Assembly (NCBI GenBank): GCA_019722365.1
Contig: JADFUC010000625.1
Location: 1 to 64,000 of the forward strand
Direction: 5' to 3'
DNA length: 64,000 nucleotides
Source: Lithospermum erythrorhizon
Lineage: Eukaryota; Streptophyta; Magnoliopsida; Boraginales; Boraginaceae
In this document: positions 1 through 14,045 of the stretch, piece after piece
Layout: every line of letters begins with the position of its first letter
How positions within the stretch are numbered: the first letter of the stretch is position 1
Position numbers and translations under genes: made by a program
Notes under the pieces: generated by a model
The model's database searches: none
What the model saw: only the letters and a program-made list of their open reading frames with translations
Told to the model about the DNA's origin: nothing

Positions 1-206
1 ATCAGTATGCTTCGTTCAGTTACGTATTGCTTGTTATGGAATGGAAAGGAGGAGTATTTAGATATAGCCGAGGTTTTAGTTTATTCTGGTGTGCGTACCG
101 AAAAATGTTGTAAAAGCGACCTCTGAGAATTAAGTATTTAACCATTAACATGATTCGTTTACCAGCACTGACTGCGTGGTAATACATGTTGGGTGCAGAA
201 TAGTAG
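1..206. other. Left flank of element A, unassigned
   Basis: No coding frame, RNA gene or repeat copy elsewhere in the window was recognised here. It should be the sequence that adjoined positions 9539 onward before element A inserted. Confidence 0.5.
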
Positions 207-211
207 TATGT

Positions 212-2665
212 TGTAACGACCACTTTGGTCGGCCGCCGAGGTTAAAAGGTAAATGTGACATGCAGATCGCGTCGATGGATGACAACATAAAAAGACTTCG
301 TTGGCGTTAATAATAATAAAAATACTGAGCATGAAACCATTGGTGGTAACGACGTATCTGATAAAATAACTTGACGGCAATACAAATTCGCTTGATTATA
401 CAACTCAAAGATACACAAGAATCAATCTGTATAGGAAAGTATGACAAGGCCACCGATGAAATCTGATACCCCGAGTCTATGATATACAAATCGACAACAA
501 AGAGGAAATTGCGATGAGGTGCTGTCACCGCGCTTCGTCTACGTCTTGATCACGCAGCTATGATACCTTCTCAGCTGACCTCACTTGTCCCGGCCTCTTA
601 GAACCTAGGCATAAAATGCCCGCCCAGCCAATAGAAAAGTCGGTATTAAAATTTGAGTGTCTAAATACCTGATTTGGTCCCAGCGTATACATATTAAATG
701 CTTATATAAATAATAATATATCTTTATAAATCAGCAAGATGTATGATGAATAACTTGATCATGGCTAGCCAAGAATCATAACATACGATGTTACATAATA
801 CTATACACATGAGCTTATAATCATAGTTAGCAGCGTATTCATTCAAGGGAAGCAGTTTGACACACAAAGGCATCAAATGGGAATCCGCCTCAAATAATAA
901 TACACACGCCCAGAGATAAAAAACAAAATAACCATGAGGGAATCGGCATCCCAAATAATACAATGAGGAATGGCCTCAGCATGTCGGATAAGGGCCTCAT
1001 GCATCCTCGACGAGGCTACACCCACCGATGTGCATATCGCTTGAGCACTCCCGAATGCAGAGCTGACCCACCTTGATATGCGGCGCCTTTGAGCCTCCCG
1101 GTCGAGTCGCTTTGGCCGACTCATAGTAACAGCGAAACAATCGAACATATCGGCCTGGCGTGACCCAGTATTGGCAGCGACCACACAAAATCTCATAACA
1201 TGAATCGTATTCACAAGCTATCCCATGATATAAATCATAATCACTATGTAGCATGATATGAATCATAATCTCGATTATCTGTAATATAACCCAAAATCTG
1301 TTATTTTAAATCATATAGATCATAAATCAAAGTTTACACGCTAGTATCGACACGTCCCATAATCACCGCAATACACTTGCTCGAGAATAATCCCCGAAGA
1401 TATCACCGTATTATATCTGATATAATATATATGAAAGGTCCCAATCGTGAATTTTGTACTACTTTCGAGCCCAGCGGTAATAATGACTACAAGGCGATCT
1501 GCCCAAATGCTTAGATCGAGGCTCAGCTCTATTCAAGGGAAATTATACATTATAACACGTTTGTAGAATAACCTCTTTTAGCATCTATATTAACCCAGTG
1601 TTATACCGTCTCACGATTCAAATTTACAACCCATATGATCATCCCACATCCACGAGATTGGTACTCTGGCTTTTTAATATTGAAAGCATACTTCTAAATC
1701 TAATCGCCAACCCAAGTAAAATCTCAATATTCGGTCATCGCCTTATTACTGACAACTAACACTTTAGAGCATTAATCAATCCGACAATCGATTGACAACT
1801 AATTAATCCATTAAATACTGACCTCGATTGAAGCAAATGCTATACGAAATTTCCCCGAACTTTCAGCCCGATCTCTGCGTATCCATATCCAGGCCTTAAT
1901 TCTATACCCCAAAACAACTATATTAAAGTCTCAACATCATATTACAATTTAAAGTTAATTTAAGAAAAGTCAATAAAGTGACCACCGACTTACACACGCT
2001 TTCTAGCCAATAATAAAACCGAAATCACATTAATCCCCTATACGATACTTAGATAACATTTCTACCATAATAAATTCAAGATCTAAAGTCAACAAAAATT
2101 TCATAAAAGTCAACTCTTGAAAACTCAATAAATATCTCAAAAGATTTCTTTCTTTTCTAGATGTGATGAGGATGATGAGGAGAAGAAAATCCACAACTTT
2201 GTTCTTGATTTTAGGCGACAATCGATGAGAGAAATGGAAAAAATTTCAAGGGGGGAAATGGAGAGAGCATTTCGGCCATGGAGGGGGAGAAAGAAGGTTT
2301 TGGATGAGGATGGAGATAGTGGTGGTAGGTGGGATATTTAGAGGGGAAGAAATTTAAGTTAAAGTTCGGGTTTTGGAGTTAATTTTACACCTTAGCGCCC
2401 AAATCTCAAACGAAACCCGATTTCCATTGTGTTATTCCCCCAAGGCATATATTACTACTCATCATCTTTCGTCTCGATATGTACCGATATTATTTATTCA
2501 AAATTATTTATCTTATCTCCGGGTCCGCTGACGGAAATATACCGCTGACCGACCGATTTATTTGAATTCTCCATTTCTTTCGACTTGAAATTTTTAATTT
2601 CACCCCGAAATACTCACGAGAAACTTATATACTATCGACATAATATTGGTGAGGCAGGTTATTCG
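212..2665 (-). repeat. LTR-I copy, 3' LTR of element A
   Basis: On the plus strand it begins TGTAACGACC and ends near GGTTATTCG, where CA is expected. Landmarks shared with the other LTR-I copies include CCTAGGCATAAA (606-617), the GAGGAATC-type short repeats (930-975), and a block ending in GTACT-like sequence next to TCGAGCCC near 1440-1480. A GATGATGAGGAGAAGAAAAT block near 2170 is also shared. The minus-strand frames here are not conserved between copies and are not genes. Confidence 0.75.
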
Positions 2666-5600
2666 TTACCATATATAAAATTTCGTCCTCGAAATTTACA
2701 TAAAAGACTCCACGATTTTCTTATGGAGTCGAGCTTCGCCTTTGATATGCTCTTATTACCGAATATCATGACATCTTGTCACCAATCACATTTTCCCAAC
2801 ATAGTCATTGACTTGAGGAGATCGCATTATGCGCCTACCGTAATACATTAAGCGTATTACCGCGAATAATGCTACTGACTGGATATTACACAATCTAATC
2901 ATATCATGTCATTTACTAAATAAATACGGCCTTCACGATATCACGTCCTACCGTATCATATTACACAACACCCACAACTATATTTTATCATGTTATTAAT
3001 ATCATAAATCAACCATCAATAATACCACTCCAAAATCAATACCCAGCCTTATCACCGATGCTCGATTCGTATCAGCTTATAATTAGGTAATAAATACATG
3101 TCAGCTTAGATTTATTGACTATGCAAGGATTCATTAATGTGCAAGTAAATTCTGCTTATCAAAACCCCACTCATCAAATTATTTATTATTGATTATCTTG
3201 GTATGCGTATACGATGCATCATGAGTTTCTCGGCATTACAACTAACATGCTTAATCATCGCGATAAACGCGTTTAAGTAATGCTCAGCGTATATACCTCT
3301 TAAAACACCAGCAGCCCAGTATAGTTATATCCCACCTTAACAAACCTTCACATATAATCTACCCGAGGGTATGTATATATATAGCATCGCTATTCGCCCA
3401 TTTCTACGTGATACATTACCGCAATACAACCGTACTCACGTTCGTTTACCGTTCGCGTACCGTCATGATTTACCGTTTGTCTTATGAATTGACATGGGTG
3501 TTTTTTCCGTTGCCTTTCGTTTCATTTATATCAACGCCGTGTCATGCCATAACATCTTATCCATGAAGTTATCGTTATCTCGAATTTCACCGTAGCATAT
3601 ATACCACAGTTTAACAGTAAATATATTTCTAGTCTTTACCATGATTTATCACGCACATCCAATTTCCGGCGTGATAATTCAATGACATGCGTATATATAA
3701 ATCCGTCTTTCTGATGTTAACCGATCATTAGCGCCCACAGCGATAACCGCTTTATCGAGAACAATTTATTCTTAGCTCGATAGTATTAATATCCCGTTTT
3801 AGCGTAATCTACGCTCCCGATGTCTGGGTTTCTAGTCTGGTTGAAAATTTCAATCTACCATATTCGACGACATCACACTTCATTGGCTTTCATACCCGTG
3901 ATATCGTTAACATCTTCTACCAAAAATTGTTAGACATTATGACCCAATGGCTTACTCACCTTCATAGTCATAAGCCTGCTTGTATAGTACTTTGAATCTA
4001 ATTTTACATTCCTTAGCTATGTATAAGTATCCACCGATACCATTCCTTCATTAATTTAACATATCAGAAACTTACTTACTCTGTGATGATCGTATCAAAG
4101 TTCCATTCTTCCCTCGAGTTAACCCATTATTCATTAAATTCGTTTTTCACTCACTCCCGTCATTTCGGCAATATTAGAACTTCGACATCTCTTGATAGCT
4201 TCCAATGGTGCCATCCTAACCTTGGCTTGGAAGTTAGTATTACCGTGAAACAGCTTTCCTCTTGCCAAATTATCATCTGTTAAGCTGGAGTGCTGACGTC
4301 ACGTCTTATGCCGCCAAATACGATAGTCCTTTACTTTCCGATAAAGGCCTTTATAATCGACGCATAACATTCCGCTATTTGTCCTTGAGTTATTGAATTC
4401 CTTTATTGTTGTATTCTAATTGACATCGACCTCGCTTTGTGTGCGCCCCTGGCTTGACGTTTAACGTCTTGACTCGGCGTCGCAAAGCGGCCGTTAAAAG
4501 AAATCCACGGAATCTTATAATTGCTCCGCGTAAACTTTGTACCTTGGCTTCATATAATGATTGATCTTACGAGGAAAACTTGTAGATCTACTTTGCCAAC
4601 AATTCAATATTATCCTTATTAAGCATTTATCCAAATCCATAAATCGAATCGCTTGAGTATAAATTTTTTTTTTTTTCGATTATCCTCTAGAGTTGTGGAG
4701 TCAGCGACACTCTCTCTTCCTCTACGTGATACCAATTATTCCCAATCACGTCGCCTCAAAGAAACTACGAGTCCCAGTATACACCAGTAAGCTCATTCTC
4801 ATAACTATATCACAGTGCTGAGTACGACACGTATATTCACACGTGACTTGTTAATACTCCACGTTGTCAGCAGGGATTTGTCGACACCATCTGCTGTTAG
4901 TCCATTAATTCGAATCCTTAGAACTAACATTGGCTAATCACCATCGTTAGTTTCCCTCATGTATCCTTTAAACAACAATTTCCATTTATGACCCCGAATC
5001 GTTAACCATCGTATTTCTCTTATAAGTGAGATCCCAAAGAGATTAGATTTGATATTCAGATTACTAATTCCACGATTTTCTTCTTGTTAGTCCAAGCTTT
5101 CTCAGAAGTCGGTATTTTCAAATCTTATAATTTCACGAGAATTCCGCTTATAACCTCAACTCATCCTTTGAAAGAAATTTATCCTCGACCTTTGAATCGG
5201 AACGCCACCGGTTATCACATCACAGAGCTTGATATAATATCCAAACATTTTACTCTCGCTTATCGCCTTGAATGTCGTGATCTATTCACGATGAAGAACC
5301 GGGTCATTACACCTTTGATTCATTTAACCTTTAACCTTCTTAACCATCATTGCGTCTCTTGTAATTTATAGAGATTAAGCTCTTATAACTCTCTTCGACT
5401 CAGCATACAACCAAAAATTCCAAATTTTCCCCAGATGCGGCGTTCTTGATTTATATATAATTACATCCTGATATACTCAGTCTTGAAGGAAATGTCATAG
5501 GTATTTTTCATGTCTTTTCCTTGACTACTCGAACAGCCAAATTGCACCCTTAATTAAATGCTTTGATGTTCCAACTATTATTATGTCAAATTTATATCTT

Positions 5601-7071
5601 AATTTAAAATTTTTCTCACTTTTCCGTTCAGGTTGTTTAGAACTCAGCGTATCTACCTTGAAGCCTAACGTATACTCGTATCGTACACTTTCCCATAGTT
5701 ACATTCCGTGCTTCCGTTTAAATCATGATGCGACTATACGCGCTTTTTATCATACATTAACAGCCACCGACATCTAGATTTCAATCTCGTCTGATCATGT
5801 TGCGAAATTCCCAAAATTCCCTATTTATCATCGGCAAATATTATATCACCGTCCAGCCCAAGATCCTTATTTCATAAAATTATTCAACATGTATCCGATC
5901 TCCAGAGTTTTATTAATGAGTACTACTAAAGCGTCTTTCTTTGCTCGAGTCCCAAAATTTTCATTTTTTTTCCCGAGCTTTATTCTCGAGCAACAATTCT
6001 GGCAAGCAACTTAGAACTTCAAAATGACAATCAAGCCCCAAAATATTAAATGCTTTGTCACGTCTGTTCGGTTACATTAAATCCAACCGTATCCACTAAT
6101 AGAGTACTTAGATACTTAATTCATGATACGATTTTTTTTCCAATATTTTAGATGTACCAACATATTCAATACATCTAGATGATCGATAACCTCGCGCGAT
6201 GACCAATCGTAACAATAGTTTTATGGCAAATTTTTTTTTCCCGTTTTAGCTTATCCTCGATTCCACTTAGTATCCATCGAAATAGAATTTTCAATATCGA
6301 CTATTACGACACTTACATCTTCTCTTGCGCCTCTCTCTATTCCTTACCCCACATCGGACAACAAGATTCATGAAGACTCAACTTCATCTTTCCGCGGTGG
6401 CCCGTCACGTCGTCAACTAAATTAATCCTCTTTTTACCACAACAGCGAGTCCAGTATGTAATTATCACCAGCGGCTCTTCCCGCGATTATTTATTTACCC
6501 GATTTAACTTCACGCATCTAAAGGATCAACAATCTTATACCACAATCACCGAGATTACCCTTAATACTCTTAGATTTACATAAATACCTCAACTTGTTCG
6601 ACTTAACTCAACTCAAAGCATTATAGATTTCTTTCAAACATCTTTTGGTATCTCTTTCTCTGACAAAATTCCAACCACCCGTCCATTATCCAATGTCTCA
6701 TTTTCAAACTTTTACATCTTGAGTTCATCCTACATAACTCTCTTTTGTTATCCAAAGTGAAAATAAAATCTACTGACTTCAATGGGAACCGTTATCAGTA
6801 GCGTCGCGAGTGTGTGTCGTCAAATTACTAACCGCCTCGAATCCTATAGCCGACATGACAACAAATAACATCCGTCTCGACCTTCCCTGCCGGTCTTTGC
6901 GTAGTTAAATGAAAATCTTGAGTGGCATCACCGGCGGTCGGCGGTCAGCGAAATTCGAGACTCACTTAAGAAGACTCGAATATCGGCAATGGTATGGCAG
7001 AAATGCTAACGCAAACGCATGCCGCACGGGGCGCCTGTGAGAAAGCGAAGCCTAAGCTGCGATACCAAAAT
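2666..7071 (-). other. Internal region of element A, no recognisable gag-pol
   Basis: The left edge, read on the minus strand, contains GAGGACGAAATTTTATA (2676-2695 region), the usual end of a Ty3/gypsy internal region just before the polypurine tract. The right edge carries the primer site and a leader of about 120 bases that is recognisable in element B at 39480-39590. Between them I searched both strands for zinc knuckles, DSGA, the RT YIDD/FIDD box, TDHKSL, the integrase HHCC and DDE surroundings, and a chromodomain, and saw none. The longest frames are below 100 codons. Block-by-block similarity to 52914-56980 is clear, for example around 3840 vs 54050, 4560 vs 54780 and 5100 vs 55310, so the non-coding interior is itself a transmitted unit. 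Its function is unknown. Confidence 0.65.
7051..7068 (-). other. Primer-binding site of element A (tRNA-iMet type)
   Basis: The plus strand has AAGCTGCGATACCAA. The minus strand therefore reads TTGGTATCGCAGCTT, close to the plant iMet primer site TGGTATCAGAGC with two altered bases. It sits three to four bases inside the right LTR, as expected for a 5' LTR on the right. Confidence 0.7.
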
Positions 7072-9532
7072 TGCTAGCGACCCGCTTTGGTCGGCCGCCA
7101 CGAGTTAAGGTCGTAATGACTTGTACCACGAGTCGCGTCGATGGATGACAACATAAAAGACTTCGTTTGAGCATTAATAATAATAAAAATACACTTTTGT
7201 CCGTCATTGGTGAACTAACTTGTAACATATACAATAAAATAACGAGCGACATAATACAAATTAAGCATGAATTATCTATTTCGAATCTGCTTGAAATCGA
7301 AATCTGGCGTAGGAAAGTGATATGACAGCGAGGCCACCGATGAAATCGTACGAGTCTATGATATCTGGTCGACAACAAAGAGAGAAATTCACGATAAGGG
7401 GAATTCACATGCCACAGCGCCTAAATACGATCTTGATCTGCTGACTATCAATCTGACTTCTCGGCGACTCCCGCGTCGACCTCTCTTGGGAACCTAGGCA
7501 TAAAGCGCCCGGCCGTAGAAAGGGAGTCGGCCTATTAGGCGAGTGAATCTAATCTGCGATTTGGTCCCAGCGTATACATATTCATACTTATATATAAATA
7601 ATGTAATAACCTCGTCAACCCACGAGGTCACCTGATGAATATGATCCATATTCGCATAGAATCCTCTTATACGATGTTACATAATACTATCTGCTTGAGC
7701 TTATAATGCGGCGGATTAACGTATTCATTCAAAGGGAAAGCGATTTCGGCGCACAAAGGCATCAAATGAGGAATCCGCCTCCAAATAATACAGCAGTCAC
7801 TCCCAAATAATACACACATGAGGAATTAAGCACTCGAATAATACACATATGAGGAATCACTTCAGCATGTCCAGATAGAGGCCTCAGCTCGAATCCTCCG
7901 ACCAGCTACGCCCGCCGATGTGCATATCGCTTGAGCCTCGAATCGCTGAGGCGACCAGCCTTGATATGCGCTTTAGCGCTGAACTCCGGTCGGGAGGTCG
8001 CATTTCATGAAATGTAGCAAGCCGTCGAGCCACGTATTGGCTAGCGACCCCTTGTGTATGACCACCTGAAATCTGCTTATGAATCGTATTCCACAAATTG
8101 TCCATGATATAAATCATAATCCGCACTAATATCGCATGATATGAATCATAATCTCAATTATCTCGTAATATAACCCAAAATCTCAATTATTTCGTCATAT
8201 GAATCGTAAATCAAAGTTCTGGCGTAGTATTGATCATAATCACCTTTGATACACTTATCGGAATAATCCCAGATATCACACGTAATACTCTGACATAATA
8301 TATGAAAGGTCCCGTCGTGAGATTTGTACTCACCTCGAGCCCAAAAGCGATATGTGACTACGGCGATCCACAAATCTTGAATCAGAAATTTCGACTACTT
8401 ATTCAAGGGAAATTATACATTATAGCAGCGTTTTGTAGAATAACCTCTTTTAGCATATGTGGCAGTGTTGCGTCTCACGATTCAAATTTACAACCCTTAG
8501 CAATCATCACCCATCCCCCAGGTGGTATACACTTTTAATATTCAGCGTAACTACATCCCAATCGCCAACCGTAAAATCTCGATGACCGATTAAATTCGCT
8601 TATTACCCCAATGATAACACTTTACAGAGCATTCTAATCAATCCAACAATCAATTGACAACTAATTAATCCATTAAAATACAACCTCCAATTCAAGCTAA
8701 ATGCTATCACGAAATTTCCCACAGGAACTTTCTCGGCCAATCTACTGCATATCCATATCGAACCAATAATTCTATACCCCAGAAACAACTATATTAAAGT
8801 CCTCTAACATCATATTACAATTTAAAAGTTAATTTGGAAAGTCGATAAAAAGTCAACCCTCAACTTACACCCTTTCCTAAAATGTCGCTCCAGAAATCAC
8901 AGCCCCAATCCCATCACGATACTTAGATGTTTTACACGTAATAACTAAATTCCAAGATCTAAAAGTCAACAAAAGATTTCATAAAGTCAACTCTTCCAAA
9001 ACTCAATAAATATCTCAAAGAGATTTGATCTTTCTTACCTAGATGTGATGAGGATAGGGGAGAAGAAAATCTAGCTTTGTTCTTGATTTTGGGCGACAAT
9101 CGTGAAATGGAAAAGAATTTCAAGGGGATGGAGAGAGAGCATTTCGGCCAAGGAGGGGAGAAAGATGGTTTTGGATGAGGATGAAGATAGTGGTGGTAGG
9201 TAGGATATTTAGAGGGAAGAAATTTAAGTTCCGTTCGGTTTAGATTTAATTTTACACTTCCTTGGCTTAAATCTGTAGAGCAGATTTCCGTTTAATGTTA
9301 TTCCCAAGGCATATACTATTCATCTCATACTCGTCATAGATATATCGATGTTATTCCAAAATTATTTATACTATCTCGGGTCCGCTTACAACCGAAATCC
9401 TTTTCCTGTAGGCTTGATTTGTTGAATTCTCACAAGCTCACTGACTTGAAATTTTAATTGCTTTGAAATACTCACCGAGAAACTTATATGCTATAACCGC
9501 TTAATATTTGGTAAGGGAGCCGGGTTATTTCC
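7072..9532 (-). repeat. LTR-I copy, 5' LTR of element A
   Basis: It is homologous along its length to 212-2665 and to the LTRs of B and C. It starts TGCTAGCGACC, where TGTAACGACC is expected, and ends GGGTTATTTCC. Shared landmarks are CCTAGGCATAAAGCGCCCG (7493-7511), GAGGAATC-type repeats (7770-7860) and GATATGTGAC-adjacent sequence near 8350. Confidence 0.75.
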
Positions 9533-9538
9533 TTATGT

Positions 9539-11900
9539 CTTCTTTGTGGTGACATTAGAGATAAGGCACCACCAAAGGCAGCGGCACTTGGAGAACTTGA
9601 GGTTCGAATTTGAAAAACTCTGAAGAGACTTACTTGACACAAAGTCTTTGTAATGGGATTTTATGTTAGCATTTCGCTTGTTTAAGTGATGTAAATAGGT
9701 CTGAGGTCATATCATATCTCTCCTAAATGTGTGTTATTTTATTTATTTTTTCATATTTGTGCATATTTGTTTGAATATGTGCTATCTATGCATGGTTAAA
9801 TAAAGTTAAATAACATTAATCTCACAATTAAAATTTAGGCAACGTGCTTGAGAGCCAATTTTTAAAGTTGTGAAATCGGTTGCATCAAATGCAGGCTGCT
9901 TGTGATGGCGAGGTATTCTGATTTGCACTTTGATATGACAATGGATCATGTTAGTAGAGTTTCCACTTATAGTTGTGGGCTTTCGGATAATCGCTCCAGT
10001 AGCTGGTTTAATTGGTATAATTAACGGTTTGTCGGGAATCTGAGAGTCAAGTAAGCATCTGTATGGTATGCTGATGACACAAGTGTTATGTAGTTTAAGC
10101 TAATTGCTTGGTAACCTACTATTGTGCGGATTCAAAATGTAGCTGCAATGTTGCCGTTTGAATCGGGCATAATAGACTTTGACAACTTCAACGTTACTTT
10201 ACATAATTGGTTGATAACTACTATTATACTTGATTGAGAAATGTATGCGGTGTTGCCGTTTTGAATCGAGTATAGTAGATCTTGACTCCTTCACTCCGTT
10301 TTGTGAGATTTGAAGTATAGATGATACATTTTACAATTCATTTTTATAATATGTAGTTGTTTTGAACTAAACTGTTCATTTAAAGTTGCATATTTCCCAT
10401 GTTTGGCGTATTAGTTTATTAGACAATTAAATGTGACTTTACTAATGTGAAATAAATAGATAAGGAGAAATCGAATGACTTGTTGAAACACGATTATTCT
10501 GACATGATCTCTTACGGCCATTCTGTCCAGGTTGTATACTTGTAGAAGAGGATAAACTTTATACCACGAACATTTTAAAAGACTTTGTTAGATGTATTTG
10601 ATAGGTTTGATGAACTTTTAGTTCAAGTGAACAAAAGTCACATGATATGATTGAAGGATAATTAATTTTTGATTAAGTCAAAGAGATGAGTGATGCTTCA
10701 TAGAGAGGCCAATACTTAAATACATCTTATACAAACAAAGCTAGAAATAATAATGATTTTGACAAAACTTTTATAACCGCTCGGTGCAGAGAAAAAAAAT
10801 ATTGAATTGATCTTGAATGTTATTGTATCTACATTTTGAGACATGTGATTGGTATTTAGTTTTCTTTAACATAGTAGACATGGTTTCCATGAATTGTGAT
10901 GAAACAAAAGCATAGTATGTAACCCAAATAAAAGCGAAAGTTATACATTGTTCGGTTACCATTGACATGCGGATGGTGAACTGAAACTAGTTGAAATTCA
11001 ATGATTCGGCACAGCTATTTCGGGCCAGCATAGAAAGAAGGATTTTAAAGTAAACATTTAGGAATTGAAGAGAGATTTGATTGGCTTTCATATCACCAGA
11101 ATAATTTTATTGTCAAAGCCGTAATCTGTAGCTGAAATTGCCGATTATTTAGGGCACTAGTTGAGGACTCATGATAAGCAGAACTCACGGGCCAAGTATT
11201 GGGTAGGTAGAAGACGGAGGGATGCAAGAGAGTTATGAGCTCAACGCATTGTGATGATGAGCGACTGCATTATAGGCCTTGGCGGTTTAAATCTTCATTG
11301 AGCGTGGTTTGAGGATTCTAAGCCACTTATAAGGTAAAATGGGGCAGTGGTAAGCCGATACAGGTTTCCATGTCCGGTGTTAGTTAAAGGAAACATTACT
11401 CTCTTCTTTAAAGGACATGCTTGAACAACAAGCGATTGAATAATACTTATGGATAATGACTCGAAACGAAGACTTGAGTATAATCTTGAAAGATGAACTA
11501 GTCGACTCTTTACTAGACTTAGTGGGAGGTTTACTAGTCTAAGGCTAAGTTTTGTATGGTACAAGTTAAATTAAAGATTAGAGTCATTGAATAATATACT
11601 CGGGGTATTAAGAGTATGGAAAGGACCATTTTGAATACTGTCGAGTTAAAGTCGGAAGTATCATCGATATAGCAAAAGTAATATATTATCCAGAAAGATG
11701 AGACATCGTTCTAATCTTAAAACGTGCTTATTTGAGATACATAATTAAGGAATTGTGTGTTTAAGCCTGAGGGGTTAAAACACAAATGGATGAGAATCTT
11801 TCAATTTCGCATGCAAGGGAATTTAAGATTTCTAACGTTAGATGTGTCATTAGATTCAATGATACAAGTAAGGATTATTGTTTAGTGGTTGGAAACCTGA
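9539..11900. other. Unassigned 2.4-kb stretch between elements
   Basis: AT-rich sequence with no long frame and no copy elsewhere in the window. A short direct repeat containing GTTGCCGTTTGAATCG occurs at about 10152 and 10253, both followed by an ATAGTAGA-type block. A YADDT-like string near 10060 has no other RT motifs around it. This may be host intergenic DNA or a decayed element. Confidence 0.4.
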
Positions 11901-14045
11901 TGTAACTAACCGTTACGAGGAAGAAAAAAAAATTAGAATTTTAGATTCGTGGTGGGACCGGGGGATATTTTTAAATAATCTAGATGATAATATTATTTAG
12001 TAAAATTTTTTTGGCGTCGTTTATATTTAAGTAGTTTTGCCATGGAATATTTTATCTTTGGAATCGGGTTAGTGATTTAAAAAGTACAATAAGAGGAGAA
12101 ATTGGCGAAACTTGAGCGGGACTCGGGATTTTTAAAATAATACAAGTAAATCTTTATCTTCATCATCATTTATCAGAAACCTTTGTGAAGTCATCTTTTC
12201 ATTGCTATGGCGAAATATTACTTTAAAAATTTTATTTTCCGTTTCTCTCTTAGAGATTGTCCCATTTCCAGGCTTCGAAGATCGGTTGTAGGGCATTGTT
12301 CTCCCATTCGTTCTCTTGATTAAGGTAAGAAATTTCAAGTCTTTCGAGATATTTCTTGGGTTTTGACATAGTTGACTTTTTAGTTGACTTTTTCCATAAT
12401 TAAGATTTTATGATAAATCTTAGTTTAGTTACATGGGTTACGTGACATATTTGAGTGATGAATTCGTGATTTAGAAGTCGTTTGAGGGCGTTGTAATTCG
12501 AGAGTTGACTTTTAGGTTTTCCGGTTGACTTTTATGTGGATATTTTTATAAGACTTTAAATGTGTAGGAGTTATATTTGGGACCTTATTATAGTTGTTAT
12601 GATGTTAACTTGGTGATTTAAAATTGATTAAAAGAAAAGTGTTATGTTGAAAAATTATGAAATTCGAGTTGAGTTATAATTTGATATTTCGGGTATAGAT
12701 TGTTAATTGGACTTGATGATTAGTTAGAATGACTTATAAGTGATTTGTAATGAGAAAGTGATAAAGAGATAGATTTAAAGCGAGGGGAATCGGTTAGGTT
12801 GACGATGGGATTATAATTAAGTTTATCCGTCATGTTAAATTTGTTTAGAGATAGTTTCCCACTAGAGTTGGTTATGTATCTTACAGAGGCAATAGGTATA
12901 GTGGTAGTGCTTGATTATACTTTAAAGGTGTTGTTTAGAAACGTTGATCGTGGAAAGGCGATTACCTTGATTGTTTTTATGAGAAGGTTTTGCGGTAGCT
13001 AAGCGAGAGGTGAGTACTTATCTCGCTTGGGTGTTACTTTCACGTACTTTAAATTGTGTAGACATGTTATTTGAATATGATTAATGAGGAATGATACGTG
13101 TTATTACTCCCAGGCATGATTATGTGAGAATGATATACGTATCGTTTGTGTTATGATTACGTGAGGAATGATATACATGTAGTTGTTATGTGATTATGTG
13201 ATTATATTACGTGGCGTTAAAGGTGCTTGAGGTAAGTAATAGCTTGAACTCCCAACTTATATTTACGTTTTACGTGGCATCGGCAACATGATTACGTAAC
13301 TTGTCGGCGGCTTTATGATTTATGTGGCCTTGTTGGCGGTGTGTGTTTGACTTCTGATTGTGAATGTTTAGGCGTGTGCTTGGATATTGTTGGGAGTAGA
13401 GTAGGCGGTTATTGAGAGGTGATGGTTAGGTGCTCACATGACTTGAGGTGACTTGAGAATCGGTGACCATAGTTGGGATTATTGAGGGATTAGGTGACTC
13501 TCCTTCGCTTGCGAGGATATGTGAAGCTATTGGCCACAACCACTACAGTATCGCGTGCAGTTTGGCACTTATACTTCCGGTATAAGAAGCGGTATGACTC
13601 TGCTGATCGCTTTCTTTGTGTACATTATCGGTGTGGCCTATACTACGGTATATAGCGTGCGGTTTGAGCTTATCTTGGTATAAGAGCGGTATGAGTCTTT
13701 TGATCGACTTTCTTTGTGTGCGTTGTTGATGTGGCCACATACTCTACGGTATGAAGTGCGGGTAATCAAGCATACTTAGTGTATAAGGCGGTGTGCCTTA
13801 TACTTATAAGGCGGTGTGCCTTGTACTTAGTGTATGAGTGCGTGTGCCTTATCTTTTGTGTACAAGTGGAATTTGCTGCCTTATACTTTGTGTATAAGTG
13901 CGGTTTTGGCCTTATCTTTGCTGAGGTATAAGTGCGGTGATTGTTGATTAGTCCATTCTGCTTGAGGTGAGCCAGTTAAGTATATGCTGCGTTAGAGGAT
14001 GTAATTTATCTTGGTGGGGATATGAGATAGGAGGTTTGATGATGG
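11901..14045 (+). repeat. LTR-II copy, truncated, plus orientation
   Basis: This is the reverse complement of the 41.6-43.8 kb part of the LTR-II at 40904-43774. It begins TGTAACTAACC followed by an A-rich tract. A block of two GTTGACTTTT-type repeats at 12368-12390 matches 21660-21690 and 43280-43310 in inverse orientation. It then runs into the GTATAAG tandem array. It ends abruptly near 14045, where a second, oppositely oriented LTR-II segment begins. The short minus frames inside are not genes. Confidence 0.65.
13545..13945 (+). repeat. Tandem GTATAAG/CTTATAC array inside LTR-II
   Basis: Degenerate units of about 25-60 bases contain CTTATAC, a few bases, GTATAAG, then a GCGGTTTGCC-like spacer. 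Each unit is a small imperfect palindrome. The same array occurs at 20310-20580, 25430-25650 and 41715-42225. Confidence 0.7.

Larger units (their letters stand above)
207..9538 (-). mobile_element. Element A: full-length non-coding LTR retrotransposon (LTR-I)
   Basis: Two homologous LTRs of about 2.46 kb (212-2665 and 7072-9532) flank about 4.4 kb of internal sequence. The primer site lies next to the right LTR and the polypurine side next to the left LTR, so the element runs on the minus strand. TATGT lies immediately before the left LTR (207-211) and again at 9534-9538, one base past the expected right end, which makes it a probable 5-bp target duplication. The LTRs match those of element B, which encodes gag-pol, but no gag, protease, RT or integrase motif was found inside A. 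The same internal sequence recurs in element C. A large non-autonomous derivative of the LARD type fits best; a heavily decayed coding element is the alternative. Confidence 0.75.

Noticed and set aside
10040..10090. YADDT-like string suggesting a LINE reverse transcriptase
   Set aside because: No neighbouring RT motifs in any frame; a stop follows within a few codons.
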